Shown in pieces: positions 7,433 to 15,980 of a stretch of 58,264 nt of DNA; the first letter of the stretch is position 1, and each line of letters opens with the position of its first letter. Source of the DNA: a bacterium (lineage in GTDB: Bacteria; Chloroflexota; Dormibacteria; Aeolococcales; Bog-877); NCBI GenBank assembly GCA_021785655.1, contig JAJYET010000011.1, positions 1 through 58,264 of the forward strand. The letters are read 5' to 3'. Below the pieces are notes generated by a model. It had not been told where the DNA came from. It searched no databases and saw only the letters and a list, made by a program, of their open reading frames with translations. The position numbers were made by a program, and so were the translations under genes.

Positions 7433-8779
7433 GTGACCGGCCGGGAGTTTGCCCCGGTCGCCGTTCTGGACTGCGACCCGCGCACCGCGCAGGTGTACGA
7501 GTTCGGCTGGCAGTCCTGGAGCCCGGCCGCGCTCTACCCCGCCGCCTCCCGCTCGGCGCGGCCCATGAGCCGCCTCGCCCAGGTCATGGGCTACCGGCCG
7601 GGCCGCCCAGCACCCCCGGAGGGCTTTCAGGGCGAGGGTCTCCTGGCCGTGGCACGGGAGGACGGCGAGCCCATCGTGATCTTCGCCGCCGGCGGGCCGG
7701 ACCAGGTCCCCTCAATCCGCGCCAAGCTCCGGGGAGGGCGGATGGAGGTCAGCGCGGATGGCGAGGTGCAAGTGCACATCTCCGAGAAGGGGGCGGGGAT
7801 GGACCAGGCGCTGGGGAGCTGGGCCGCCTCCTTCCCCGGGGCCGGTCTGTACGGCCGGGAGCCGCTGCCTGCGGTCTGGTGCTCCTGGTACTGCCTCAAG
7901 GACCGGGTGACGGCGGCCTCGGTCCTGGGCGCGGCGCGGTCAGCGAAGCGGCGGGGACTGCCCCTCCAGGTGTTCCAGGCGGACGACGGCTGGCAGCGGG
8001 CCACGGGGGACTGGTGGCCGGATCGTGAGCGCTTCGGGGATCTCGGGGAGCTGGCCAGAGCGCTTCGGGCCGAGGGCCTGGAGCTGGGACTCTGGCTGGC
8101 GCCCTTCGTGGCCGCGGAGGGCAGCGAATCCGCCCGCCGTCATCCGGACTGGTACCGGTCGGACCTCGACGCCGGACGCAACTGGAAGGGCCAGATCCTG
8201 GTTCTGGACCTCAGCCGGGAGGCGGCCCTGGCGCACCTCCGAGGTCGCCTCGAAGGGCTCGCCGACCTCGGTGTCTCCTACTTCAAGCTGGACTTCCTCT
8301 ATGCGGGAGCGCTGGAGGGCGAGGGCTCCGGGATCGCCCCCTACCGCAGGGCGATGGAGTCCATCCGCGGCACCCTGGGGACCAAAGCGCGGATCGTGGC
8401 CTGCGGCGCCCCCCTCCTTCCCACCGTAGGGCTGGCGGACGCGGTGCGGGTCGGCCCGGACACGGCCCCCAACTGGGAGCCTCAGGGTGGGGACCTGAGC
8501 CAGCCGTCCGGCCGGTCGGCCCACGTCGTCTGCCGGGCGCGGGCCTTCGCCCACGGGAGGTGGTGGGCCAACGACCCGGACTGCCTTCTGGCCCGACCCG
8601 GCGTGGAGAACCGGGGCCGGCGGGCCCGGCAGCTCGCCGTGCTCGCGGGGATGACCTCGTCCGGGGACCTCCCCGAGGAGCTGGACCGCTGGGGTCTCGC
8701 CGTGACGAGGCGGTTGATGCGCCCCTCCGTCGCCGGCCCCAGCGCGCCGCCCGGGCCGATGCCGGAGACCCGCGCCTGA
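7433..8779 (+). CDS. GH36-type alpha-galactosidase-like glycoside hydrolase
   Basis: A 448-residue (beta/alpha)8 hydrolase of the melibiase/GH36 clan. The N-terminal GWQSWSP and VWCSWYC lead into the barrel, followed by QADDGWQ (about 183-188). The predicted nucleophile is Asp287 in YFKLDFLYAG and the predicted acid/base is Asp343 in RVGPDTAPNW. It is shorter than bacterial GH36 enzymes (about 700 aa) because the large N-terminal beta-sandwich is reduced. There is no signal peptide, so it probably acts on imported oligosaccharides in the cytoplasm. GTG at 7433 follows GCAGGAA. It is convergent with the GH5-like gene, 26 nt apart. Confidence 0.85.
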   Translation: MTGREFAPVAVLDCDPRTAQVYEFGWQSWSPAALYPAASRSARPMSRLAQVMGYRPGRPAPPEGFQGEGLLAVAREDGEPIVIFAAGGPDQVPSIRAKLRGGRMEVSADGEVQVHISEKGAGMDQALGSWAASFPGAGLYGREPLPAVWCSWYCLKDRVTAASVLGAARSAKRRGLPLQVFQADDGWQRATGDWWPDRERFGDLGELARALRAEGLELGLWLAPFVAAEGSESARRHPDWYRSDLDAGRNWKGQILVLDLSREAALAHLRGRLEGLADLGVSYFKLDFLYAGALEGEGSGIAPYRRAMESIRGTLGTKARIVACGAPLLPTVGLADAVRVGPDTAPNWEPQGGDLSQPSGRSAHVVCRARAFAHGRWWANDPDCLLARPGVENRGRRARQLAVLAGMTSSGDLPEELDRWGLAVTRRLMRPSVAGPSAPPGPMPETRA

Positions 8780-8805
8780 CCCGCCGGGCGCGCTGGCGGC
8801 CATCC

Positions 8806-10320
8806 TCAGCTGAAGTGGACCCGGACGGTGAAGGAGCCGGTCACGGCCGGCAGGTCGATGGTCAAGAGGTGGGTCGACGGGTCGAGCCGGTAGGCCGGGG
8901 GCGGGCCGGCTATGGAGCTGCTGAGGGTGAGGTGGGTGAGGAATCGGGGCACCTCGATCACCAGCGGCCGGCCCTCGGTGGGGCCGTTTATCCCGACCGC
9001 CAGCTCGCCGGTGGAGGGGGCGTAACTGAGGGAGGTCAGTTGCCCGGGGGTGGTCCTGGGATAGGCACGAGCCACCAGCCGGAGGCGGCTTGGGTGCTTG
9101 ACGAAGGCCCAGCTGCCGCCCTCGTTCCAGTCCCAGTAGGCCCAACCCAATCGGTACGAGTCCAGCTGGTTCATCTCCCGGGCTATCCAGGCGTTGCCGA
9201 CCGCCCCGGGGGGCCCGCCCACCTCGCCCACCCAGGGGGCCGCCCCGGCGGTACGGGCCTGGCTCTCCAGGAGGCTGAGAGGGGCGCCGTACTGGGGGAC
9301 CGGGGCCTGCCAGGGGGGCTCCAGTAGAGTGGCGAAGACGTGGCTGGAGAAGATCTGGTTGGGGTAGGGCAGCCGGCCCACGTAGGTGGGGAGGCCGAAG
9401 TCCAGGGTCTGCTCCCCCATGTACATCTGACGGGGAGCCACCCGGGCCATGGTGGAGATCAGCCTGGCCTCGAAGGGGAGCAGGAACTTGGCCTCGAACA
9501 GCCCCGGGGGGATGGGGAAGGGGTGGGGCTCGTTCCAGAGGTCGAAGGCGGCCACCGCCGAGTCGTGGCTGAAGGCCCTGGCCACCACGGTCCAGGCCTG
9601 GATCGCGTCCTGCTGCCATCCCCCGAGATCAGCCCAGAAGATGCCGTAGCTGGCCAGGACCCCGGGGGCCAGGTGGCGGTTCCAGGGGCTGCCGGCTGGG
9701 AAGCTCCGGGGCAGAAACCCGGCGGTGAGCCAGCTGGGGGCCCCGTCGCCGCCGTAGTACATGCTCCAGTCGATGTTGTGGAAGTCGAGGACCGAGTAGA
9801 TGCCTTCCTTGGCGGCCTCCCCCACCACCCTCTTCAGGAGGCCGAGGTACGAGGCTGAGAACCTTCCCGGCCGGGGCTCGAGGAGGGACCAGCTGATGGG
9901 GATGCGGATGACGTCGAAGCCGTCCGCGGCCATCTCCGCGAAGTCCATCGGAGTGGGAACCGGTCCCGGCCGCATGTCCTTGGCCTGGAGCAGCCCGGTG
10001 ACGTTCATTCCCCGCAGCAGCACCTGGTCCCCGGCGCTGTCCAGGATCTCCTTGCCGTTGCTGTGGAGCCAGGGGAGCTTGGAGGTGGAAGGGTAGTTCG
10101 AGCGCGCCAGGGTGGCTGTGGCACTCCGTGGGTAGGCGGGATAGGAGTTGGGGATGATGGCGTAGGCGGCCAGGAGCAGGGCCAACAGCAGCAGGGCGGT
10201 GCCCACCCCAGAGAGGCAGCCGCAGCATCCCCGGCGGCATCCTCTGCGCGGTTCCGGCTCAGGGGGCGGAGAAAGACGGGGATCGCCCTCGGGCGGCGGC
10301 TGCAGAGGCGGGCTCGCCAT
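8806..10320 (-). CDS. Membrane-anchored GH5-family glycoside hydrolase
   Basis: A 504-residue protein. It has a proline-rich cytoplasmic N-terminus, a Cys/Arg-rich juxtamembrane stretch (RRGCRRGCCGC, about 26-35) and one transmembrane helix (about 41-56), followed by an extracellular GH5 barrel. The catalytic acid is Glu264 (LWNEPHP) and the nucleophile Glu366 (WVGEVGG). HNIDW near 181 is the conserved strand-4 His region. A C-terminal beta-sandwich (about the last 90 residues) follows, as in endoglycoceramidase-like GH5 enzymes. The likely substrate is a beta-linked glycan or glycolipid outside the membrane. Start is ATG 10320; the frame is open upstream but lacks protein-like sequence, and no strong SD is visible. 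Confidence 0.85.
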   Translation of the reverse strand: MASPPLQPPPEGDPRLSPPPEPEPRRGCRRGCCGCLSGVGTALLLLALLLAAYAIIPNSYPAYPRSATATLARSNYPSTSKLPWLHSNGKEILDSAGDQVLLRGMNVTGLLQAKDMRPGPVPTPMDFAEMAADGFDVIRIPISWSLLEPRPGRFSASYLGLLKRVVGEAAKEGIYSVLDFHNIDWSMYYGGDGAPSWLTAGFLPRSFPAGSPWNRHLAPGVLASYGIFWADLGGWQQDAIQAWTVVARAFSHDSAVAAFDLWNEPHPFPIPPGLFEAKFLLPFEARLISTMARVAPRQMYMGEQTLDFGLPTYVGRLPYPNQIFSSHVFATLLEPPWQAPVPQYGAPLSLLESQARTAGAAPWVGEVGGPPGAVGNAWIAREMNQLDSYRLGWAYWDWNEGGSWAFVKHPSRLRLVARAYPRTTPGQLTSLSYAPSTGELAVGINGPTEGRPLVIEVPRFLTHLTLSSSIAGPPPAYRLDPSTHLLTIDLPAVTGSFTVRVHFS

Positions 10321-10581
10321 CACGGGACGGACCGCACCGATGCTCCTCCCCGCGCCCCTCCGAACCGGCCGACCCCGCTGGCGGTCGCGACTGGTGGACG
10401 TCGGCCCACGGAGCCGCTCTCGCCGCATCCGGCCCCCGGATCGCGCGCCACATGGCAGGGGGGGGAAGGGTGGTCGAGGTGGTGAGATCCCAAGAGGGCC
10501 CCTCCAGGTGGCTGGCGGGCTCGATGATGGCCCCTGGGACGGTGGTTGTCCAGCCCCACGGTCCTGTGGCGAGAGGCAAGT

Positions 10582-11055
10582 CTAGTGTCCTGCCTCCGAA
10601 GCAGCTACGCAAAAGCGAGCGCTGCTGGCGAGGATCTGGTCGGCGGTCTTGACCCAGGTGAAGGGCTTGGGGTGCTCGCTGTTGGCCCTGAGGTAGACAC
10701 GGATAGCGTCTTCCCGAGCGCGCAAGCTCTGGTGTGAACCCCGTCCGATCTGGCGCTCCGTGAGCAGTCCGAACCAGCGCTCCACCTGGTTGATCCAGGA
10801 CGAATAGGTCGGGGTGAAGTGCAGCCGAAACCGGGGATGGCGCAACAGCCAACGATGGACCGAAGGAGTCTTGTGGGTGCCGTAGCTGTCGAGTACCAGA
10901 TGAACGCCGAGGTCGGCGGGGACCTCGGCGTCGATGCGCTGCAGAAAGCTTAGGAGTGTCACGTCCCCCTCCGGCCAACGCTGCCCGCAGGCACGAAACT
11001 TCCCGGAACACTGCAGAGCAGGCGCCGCCGCCGCCAGCTCGACCCGGTCTCCCAT
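10582..11055 (-). pseudogene. IS630-family transposase remnant (C-terminal part)
   Basis: About 140 codons matching the C-terminal half of an IS630-type DDE transposase. The second catalytic Asp is in HLVLDSYGTHK and the Glu in SWINQVERWF, but the N-terminal half with the helix-turn-helix and first Asp is missing. Homology fades upstream of about 10990. The fragment ends at a TAG whose TA (10583-10584) would be the target dinucleotide of such elements, leaving GTGTCCTGCC as the likely outer end. It is clearly related to, but much diverged from, the intact copy at 13441. Non-functional as it stands. Confidence 0.8.
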
Positions 11056-11216
11056 CGGCGGGAGGGGCCGGGTCAGGCCCGGGAGCCGACGGCCCGCCTC
11101 GCCCCGGGCGGAGAGTGAAACTCGACCTCAGCTGCTGCGTTGCACCAGCTGTACCCCGACAGCGCCCCAGGCTGCCCTCGCCAGCGGCCAGGCCGGTGCC
11201 GACCGAGGAGAACGAA

Positions 11217-13346
11217 ATGATCCGGGATCAGTTCGAGCACGATTGGGACCACGCCCGACGCCTGGCGGAGCGGGCGGCGGGTAGGGCTCGCGCCAGGCTG
11301 CGCCGCTCCGTGCCACATGCGACCCGCCTCCTGGCCATGTTGGGGTTGGCGGGCCTGGCCGCGGTGGTGCTCCTGCCGGTCCCCTTGACCGCGCTGGCCC
11401 ACTCCTACAGCGCCCTCCCAGCGGCGGCCAGAACGTTTCCGTCCGACACCCTGGTCTTTGCCCGGGGCGGACAGGAGATCGCCGATCTGCATCCACCGGA
11501 CAGCAGCCGGATCCCGGTACCCCTGGATCAGGTAGCCCCGGTGATGCAAGAGGCTGTGGTGGACATCGAAGACCACGGTTACTGGACCTCGCCGAGCTTC
11601 GACCTGGGAAGGATCGTCCAGGCGGCCTTCTACGACGCGGTCCATCGGGCCCCGGACCAGGGGGCCAGCACCATCGAGGAGCAGTTGGCCAAGATCCTCT
11701 ATCTGCGCGACAACAGGTCGCTGATCTACAAGATCAAGGAGATCTTGTACGGCAACGACCTCGCCAGCCGGCTCAGCCGCCGGCAGATCCTTGACGAGTA
11801 CCTGAACGACGTCTACTTCGGCCAGGGGGCAACCGGGGTGCAGGCCGCGGCGGAGACCTACTTCGGAGTTCCGGCGAGCCGGCTGACCGCGGCCCAGGCG
11901 ACGCTCCTGGCGGGGCTGCTACCGGCTCCGTCCTACCTTGACCCTCTGAATAACCCCAGCGGTGCCCGCCTGCGCCAACGCGCGGTGGTGCAAGCGATGG
12001 TCACCCAGGGCAACCTCACCGAGCATGAGGCGAACGCCATCCTGGCCCATCCCACGCCGCTGCACCCCAGCTCGGGCTCCAATCTGGCCCCCTACTTCAT
12101 CGATCAGGTACAGCAGTGGCTGCGCTCCCACTTCGGAGACCTCTACCCCACCCTGGGTCTCAGGGTGTACACGACCCTGGACCTACCCCTGAACGAGACC
12201 GCCCAGAAGCTGGTCACCCAGGTGGTAGCGGCGCGGGCCGCGATGCACATGACCGACGGGGCGCTGGTCGCGGAGAACCCCCAGAACGGCGACATCGAGA
12301 CCTGGGTGGGCGGGGCCGGACCGAGCTTGCCAGGCGGCCAGATCGACATGGCCGCCGTGCCCCGGCAGACGGGGTCGACCTTCAAGATCTTCACCTACTC
12401 CGCCGCGATCGCGTCGCACACCATCACCATGACCACCCCGATCCTGGACAACCGCCTGACCTTGCCCTCCGGGGGCCCCGGCGGGGGCCCATACGTGGTG
12501 CACGACTACAACGGGCAGTACTTCGGAGTGGTGCCGGCGGAGGTCGCCCTGGGCAACTCTCTGAACGTGCCAGCGGTCCGGGTGGAGCTGGCGACGGGGG
12601 TTCCCCAGGTGCTGAAGATGGCCCGGGCGTTCGGCGTCACCACTCTGGACGGCTCCGATTCCTCCTACGGGCCGAGCCTCACCCTTGGGGCCTATCCGAT
12701 CCCTCTGTGGGAGATGGCTCAGGCGGGATCGGTGCTGGCGGCCCAGGGCACCCTCCATCCCGCCCGGTTCGTGCTGAGGGTCATCGGCCGGCGCGGGAAG
12801 GTGCTGTACTCGGCGCCCACAGTCACGCGGCGGGTCGTCTCTTCTCAGGTGGCCTTCATCATGAACACCATCCTCGCCCGGAACAGCAATCGCCTCCTGG
12901 CCTTCGGCCCCGACACACCCCTGGTCCTCCCGGGACGAACAGTGGCGGTCAAGACCGGGACCTCCAACAGCTTCAGGGACAACCTCGCCGTCGGCTGGAC
13001 GCCGACTCTGGTGGGGGCTGACTGGGTCGGCAACGCCAACGACCAGCCCATGTACGGAGGGGGGATCAACGGAATCAGCGGGGCGGCCATCCTCTGGCAC
13101 GACTTCATGGAGGCCGCCCTCACGGGCCAGCCGGCCCAGTGGTACCAGGTTCCGTCGGGAATGACTGTCGGCCAGTACCAGGGGCAGACCGTGTACTACC
13201 TGCCTGGCACCGGGCCGACCAACCAGGTGCTCGGGGGTGGCGCGCTCCGCGGACCTGGCGGCCGTCCCAGCGGCCCGCCAGGTCGCCACGGCAAGGGCCC
13301 GCCCGGCCAGAACGGCCAGAACGGGCCAGGTGGTCCGGGCGGTTAG
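11217..13346 (+). CDS. Class A penicillin-binding protein (glycosyltransferase-transpeptidase)
   Basis: A 709-residue bifunctional peptidoglycan synthase with a short cytoplasmic N-terminus and a transmembrane helix at about residues 37-60. The GT51 domain (about 85-250) has catalytic Glu118 in IEDHGYW, GASTIEEQLAK (149-159) and ILDEYLNDVYFG. The transpeptidase domain has the active-site STFK (387-390), SLN (448-450) and KTG (579-581). The first GT motif lacks the usual His-x-Gly after the ED pair, so this is a divergent member. The C-terminal 35 residues are Gly/Pro/Asn-rich and collagen-like. ATG 11217 has GAGGAG 6 nt upstream. It is flanked on both sides by IS630-type sequences. Confidence 0.9.
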   Translation: MIRDQFEHDWDHARRLAERAAGRARARLRRSVPHATRLLAMLGLAGLAAVVLLPVPLTALAHSYSALPAAARTFPSDTLVFARGGQEIADLHPPDSSRIPVPLDQVAPVMQEAVVDIEDHGYWTSPSFDLGRIVQAAFYDAVHRAPDQGASTIEEQLAKILYLRDNRSLIYKIKEILYGNDLASRLSRRQILDEYLNDVYFGQGATGVQAAAETYFGVPASRLTAAQATLLAGLLPAPSYLDPLNNPSGARLRQRAVVQAMVTQGNLTEHEANAILAHPTPLHPSSGSNLAPYFIDQVQQWLRSHFGDLYPTLGLRVYTTLDLPLNETAQKLVTQVVAARAAMHMTDGALVAENPQNGDIETWVGGAGPSLPGGQIDMAAVPRQTGSTFKIFTYSAAIASHTITMTTPILDNRLTLPSGGPGGGPYVVHDYNGQYFGVVPAEVALGNSLNVPAVRVELATGVPQVLKMARAFGVTTLDGSDSSYGPSLTLGAYPIPLWEMAQAGSVLAAQGTLHPARFVLRVIGRRGKVLYSAPTVTRRVVSSQVAFIMNTILARNSNRLLAFGPDTPLVLPGRTVAVKTGTSNSFRDNLAVGWTPTLVGADWVGNANDQPMYGGGINGISGAAILWHDFMEAALTGQPAQWYQVPSGMTVGQYQGQTVYYLPGTGPTNQVLGGGALRGPGGRPSGPPGRHGKGPPGQNGQNGPGGPGG

Positions 13347-13384
13347 CTCGCGGCGGGGAGCCACAACCCGCCCGCCCTCGGCCA

Positions 13385-13414
13385 GTGCCTTGCGGGTGAA
13401 ATGGGTTGCATATC
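13385..13414 (+). repeat. Left terminal inverted repeat of IS630-type element
   Basis: Begins GTGCCTTGCGGGTGAA and pairs imperfectly with the right end at 14488-14517. Confidence 0.6.
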
Positions 13415-13440
13415 GTGTGCGAGACGATCTTGCTCGTCTC

Positions 13441-14520
13441 ATGCCCAGCCATCCTGCCCCCGCCCTCGATGTCCCGGATGACGACCGCGCGATCCTGACC
13501 ACCTGGTCCCGCAGGTACACCCTCTCCAAGCGCTTGGTTACTCGCTCGCGCATCGTGCCGCTGGTCAGCGAGGGGCTTCCCCATCGGCAGATTGCAGCCC
13601 GGATCGGCACCACGCTCCCCCCCGTGCAGCTCTGGCGCTCCCGCTACCAGCAGGAGGGCCTGGCCAGCCTGGAGGTCGACCGACCGGGCCGAGGTCGGCC
13701 CAAGCTCCTCGGGGAGGATGTGCGGGCCCGGATCATCAGCGTCACCGTGAGCCAGCCCTTGCGGGGCCACACTCACTGGAGCAGCCGGCAGGTGGCCAAG
13801 GAGGTCGGGGTCAGCGCCACCACGGTGCTGGACATCTGGCGGGAGGATCGCCTCAGGCCGCACCGAACGCGGGGCTTCAAATACAGCACCGATCCGGAAC
13901 TTGAGGCCAAGGTCACCGACGTGATCGGCCTCTACTTGCACCCACCCGAAGGTGCCCTGGTCCTCTGTGTCGATGAGAGGAGCCAGATCCAAGCCCTGGA
14001 CCGGACCCAGCCCCTGCTGCCGATGAAGCCCGGGCAGGTCGAACGCCCGACCCACGATTGCGTGCGCCACGGCACCGCGACCCTACTCGCCGCCTTCGAC
14101 ATGGCCACCGGTACGGTCACTGGCCGCACCCACTCCCGGCACCGCCATGAGGACTTCCTCCGCTTTCTGAAGGTCATTGCTGCCCCCTACCCCCGGGTCC
14201 AGATCCACCTGGTTCTGGACAACTACCGCACTCACAAGCACCCCGAGGTCCGGGCGCGGCTCGCGGAGAATCCCCGCTTCCGCCTCCACTTCACCCCGAC
14301 CAGCGCCAGCTGGATGAACCAGGTGGAGACCTGGTTCTCGATCCTGCACCGCAAGGCCATTCAGCGGGGCGTGTTCCGAAGTGTGCGAGCTCCGATCGCC
14401 TCCATCCAGCAACTCATCGCCGAGTGGGACGAAACCAAGCACCCGTTCACCCGGGTCAAGACGCCCAGTCAGGTCCTACCCCGGACTGATGTAGAAGTCA
14501 CTTCACGCGCAGGGCCCTAG
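13441..14520 (+). CDS. IS630-family transposase
   Basis: A 359-residue DDE transposase that appears intact. The N-terminal helix-turn-helix region (about 30-140) contains GLPHRQIAARIGT and a second HTH around SSRQVAKEVGVSATTV. The catalytic residues are Asp178 (LCVDERSQIQAL), Asp260 (HLVLDNYRTHK) and Glu296 (WMNQVETWF). ATG 13441 was chosen; the frame is open back to 13237 but that overlaps the PBP gene. The stop TAG (14518-14520) is made of the target TA plus a host G, so the coding frame runs to the very end of the element. It shares the CTAG palindrome with the opposite-strand stop of the prmC-like gene. Confidence 0.92.
   Translation: MPSHPAPALDVPDDDRAILTTWSRRYTLSKRLVTRSRIVPLVSEGLPHRQIAARIGTTLPPVQLWRSRYQQEGLASLEVDRPGRGRPKLLGEDVRARIISVTVSQPLRGHTHWSSRQVAKEVGVSATTVLDIWREDRLRPHRTRGFKYSTDPELEAKVTDVIGLYLHPPEGALVLCVDERSQIQALDRTQPLLPMKPGQVERPTHDCVRHGTATLLAAFDMATGTVTGRTHSRHRHEDFLRFLKVIAAPYPRVQIHLVLDNYRTHKHPEVRARLAENPRFRLHFTPTSASWMNQVETWFSILHRKAIQRGVFRSVRAPIASIQQLIAEWDETKHPFTRVKTPSQVLPRTDVEVTSRAGP
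14488..14517 (-). repeat. Right terminal inverted repeat of IS630-type element
   Basis: Reads GGGCCCTGCGCGTGAAGTGA outward-in on the minus strand. It lies inside the 3' end of the transposase gene. Confidence 0.6.
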
Positions 14521-15317
14521 CCCGGCCACAGCGCCTCGATCCCCCGGACGTCGCCGGTCGAGTCCACCAGCAGACGGGGCGGTCGAAGGCCGGCGGACTC
14601 CAGGGCCGGTCCGAGGAGCTGCGGCTGTCCGGCCCCCAACTCGAGAAGGAGGCGCCCTCCGGGTCGGAGCCACACGGCTGCCCCCAGGACCGCACGGCGC
14701 AGCACCCGGAGCCCGTCGGGCCCCCCCTCCAGCGCCTGCCGGGGCTCGAAGGCCAGCACGTCGTGGGCCAGGAACGGCAGCTCCGGGTCCGGTACGTAGG
14801 GGAGAGCGCCCACGATCACGTCCACCCTCCCGCGCCAGGGGTCTGGCAGGCCCTCGAAAAGATCCCCCTCCACCACCTCCACCGAGTTGGCCCGGGCGCA
14901 GCGCGCCGCCACCGGGTCGGACTCGGTGCCAAGGACCGCAGCCTCCGGCCGGCGCTGCCCCAGCACCCGGGCGATGGCGCCGCATCCGGTCCCCAAGTCC
15001 ACCGCCAGCCCCAAGGACGGCAGCCGCCGGGCCGCCCGTCGCGCCAGGGGCTCGGTCTGCGGCCGGGGGACGTACACGCCGGGGACGATCGCCAGCCGGA
15101 TGCCGCAGAAGTCGACCCAGCCGAGGATCCAGGGCAGCGGCTCGCCGGTGGTGCGGCGTCCCACTAGCTCCTCCAGCCGGTCTCCGGACTGACCGGCCGC
15201 AGTCGCCAGCAGCCGGGCCTCCCCGCCGGGGTTGAGGAAGCCGGCTGCGGTGAGCCGTTCTCGGGCCCTGGCCACCTCCATCCGCCAGGACGGGCTGGGG
15301 GGAGTCTCGCGGGCCAT
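14517..15317 (-). CDS. PrmC/HemK-related methyltransferase
   Basis: A 266-residue N5-glutamine-methyltransferase-like protein. The N-terminal helical domain contains [11 protein letters not shown] and [17 protein letters not shown], the latter matching the PrmC pattern before the catalytic domain. PRPQTEPL follows, then SAM motif [12 protein letters not shown]. The catalytic NPPY tetrapeptide is replaced by ALPY (IVGALPYVP), so the classical release-factor glutamine methylation activity is doubtful. Start is ATG 15317; ATG 15284 is an alternative. The stop at 14517-14519 shares CTAG with the IS630 transposase stop. It is divergent from coxS across 164 nt. Confidence 0.8.
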   Translation of the reverse strand: MARETPPSPSWRMEVARARERLTAAGFLNPGGEARLLATAAGQSGDRLEELVGRRTTGEPLPWILGWVDFCGIRLAIVPGVYVPRPQTEPLARRAARRLPSLGLAVDLGTGCGAIARVLGQRRPEAAVLGTESDPVAARCARANSVEVVEGDLFEGLPDPWRGRVDVIVGALPYVPDPELPFLAHDVLAFEPRQALEGGPDGLRVLRRAVLGAAVWLRPGGRLLLELGAGQPQLLGPALESAGLRPPRLLVDSTGDVRGIEALWPG

Positions 15318-15355
15318 CTCTGGTTGACCTCCCGGCAGGTGGGCGGGGGGCACGG

Positions 15356-15384
15356 TTGCCAAGCCCTGTGCAGTGGACCATACT
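15356..15384 (+). promoter_or_regulatory. Putative sigma-70-type promoter of the cox-like operon
   Basis: A -35 TTGCCA (15356-15361) and a -10 CATACT (15379-15384) are separated by exactly 17 nt, about 98 nt before the coxS start. Each matches 4 or more of 6 consensus positions in an otherwise GC-rich stretch. Confidence 0.45.
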
Positions 15385-15481
15385 TCGACCGGCAAGCTGC
15401 CGAAGGCCCGCGGGCTCTCGCTCTTCACGCGAGGCGTCCCGCGGGTCGGCCAGTTCGGCACCCGTCGCACGGAGGGTTCTC

Positions 15482-15976
15482 ATGGGACAGACTCTGCGGG
15501 TCACGGTGAACGGGGAGGCGCGCAGCGACGAGGTCGAGCCCCGCCTCCTCCTGGTGCACTACCTGCGCGAGACGTGTGGGCTGACCGGCACCCACGTGGG
15601 CTGCGACACCAGCCAGTGCGGTGCCTGCACCGTGCTCCTGGACGGGGCGGCGGTCAAGTCCTGCAACATGCTGGCACTGCAGGCGGACGGTGCCGAGATC
15701 ACCACCATCGAGGGGCTGGCCCCGGAGGGAGGGCTGCACCCCCTCCAGACCGCCTTCTGGGAGAACCACGGGTTACAGTGCGGCTACTGCACCCCGGGGT
15801 TCATCATGGCCGCCGCCGCGCTCCTGGCCGAGAACCACGACCCCTCGGACGAGGAGATCGGGAGGGGGCTGGAGGGGAACCTCTGCCGGTGCACGGGCTA
15901 CGTCAACATCCGCAAGGCGGTGAAGGCGGCGGCCCAGGCGATGCGCGAGGGGGCCGCCGCCCCGATCGGAGGGTAG
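15482..15976 (+). CDS. coxS: Molybdenum hydroxylase small subunit, 2x[2Fe-2S] (CoxS-like)
   Basis: A 164-residue iron-sulfur subunit that passes electrons from the molybdenum site to FAD. The plant-type ferredoxin cluster ligands are Cys41, Cys46, Cys49 and Cys61 (CDTSQCGAC). The second, alpha-helical cluster uses Cys100 and Cys103 (CGYC) and Cys135 and Cys137 (CRC). ATG 15482 has GGAGG 6 nt upstream. It is the first gene of an eight-gene operon and is followed by coxL after 4 nt. The order small-large-medium differs from the medium-small-large order of classical form I CODH operons. Confidence 0.93.
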   Translation: MGQTLRVTVNGEARSDEVEPRLLLVHYLRETCGLTGTHVGCDTSQCGACTVLLDGAAVKSCNMLALQADGAEITTIEGLAPEGGLHPLQTAFWENHGLQCGYCTPGFIMAAAALLAENHDPSDEEIGRGLEGNLCRCTGYVNIRKAVKAAAQAMREGAAAPIGG

Positions 15977-15980
15977 GGAG

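Larger units (their letters stand above)
13385..14517 (+). mobile_element. IS630-family insertion sequence
   Basis: A complete element with one transposase gene. The ends at 13385-13414 and 14488-14517 are imperfect inverted repeats: 21 of 30 positions match when one is reverse-complemented, with the core TGCG.GTGAA.TG. The right flank is the dinucleotide TA (14518-14519), as expected for this family. The left flank reads CA (13383-13384), probably a mutated TA. The element lies in the convergent gap between the PBP gene and the prmC-like gene. Confidence 0.75.

Noticed and set aside
13237-13440. N-terminal extension of the IS630 transposase
   Set aside because: It overlaps the PBP gene and the left inverted repeat, and reads as low-complexity sequence.
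10582-14520. Composite transposon carrying the PBP gene
   Set aside because: The two IS630-type copies are clearly different in sequence, inverted, and one is truncated, so they could not mobilise the segment together.
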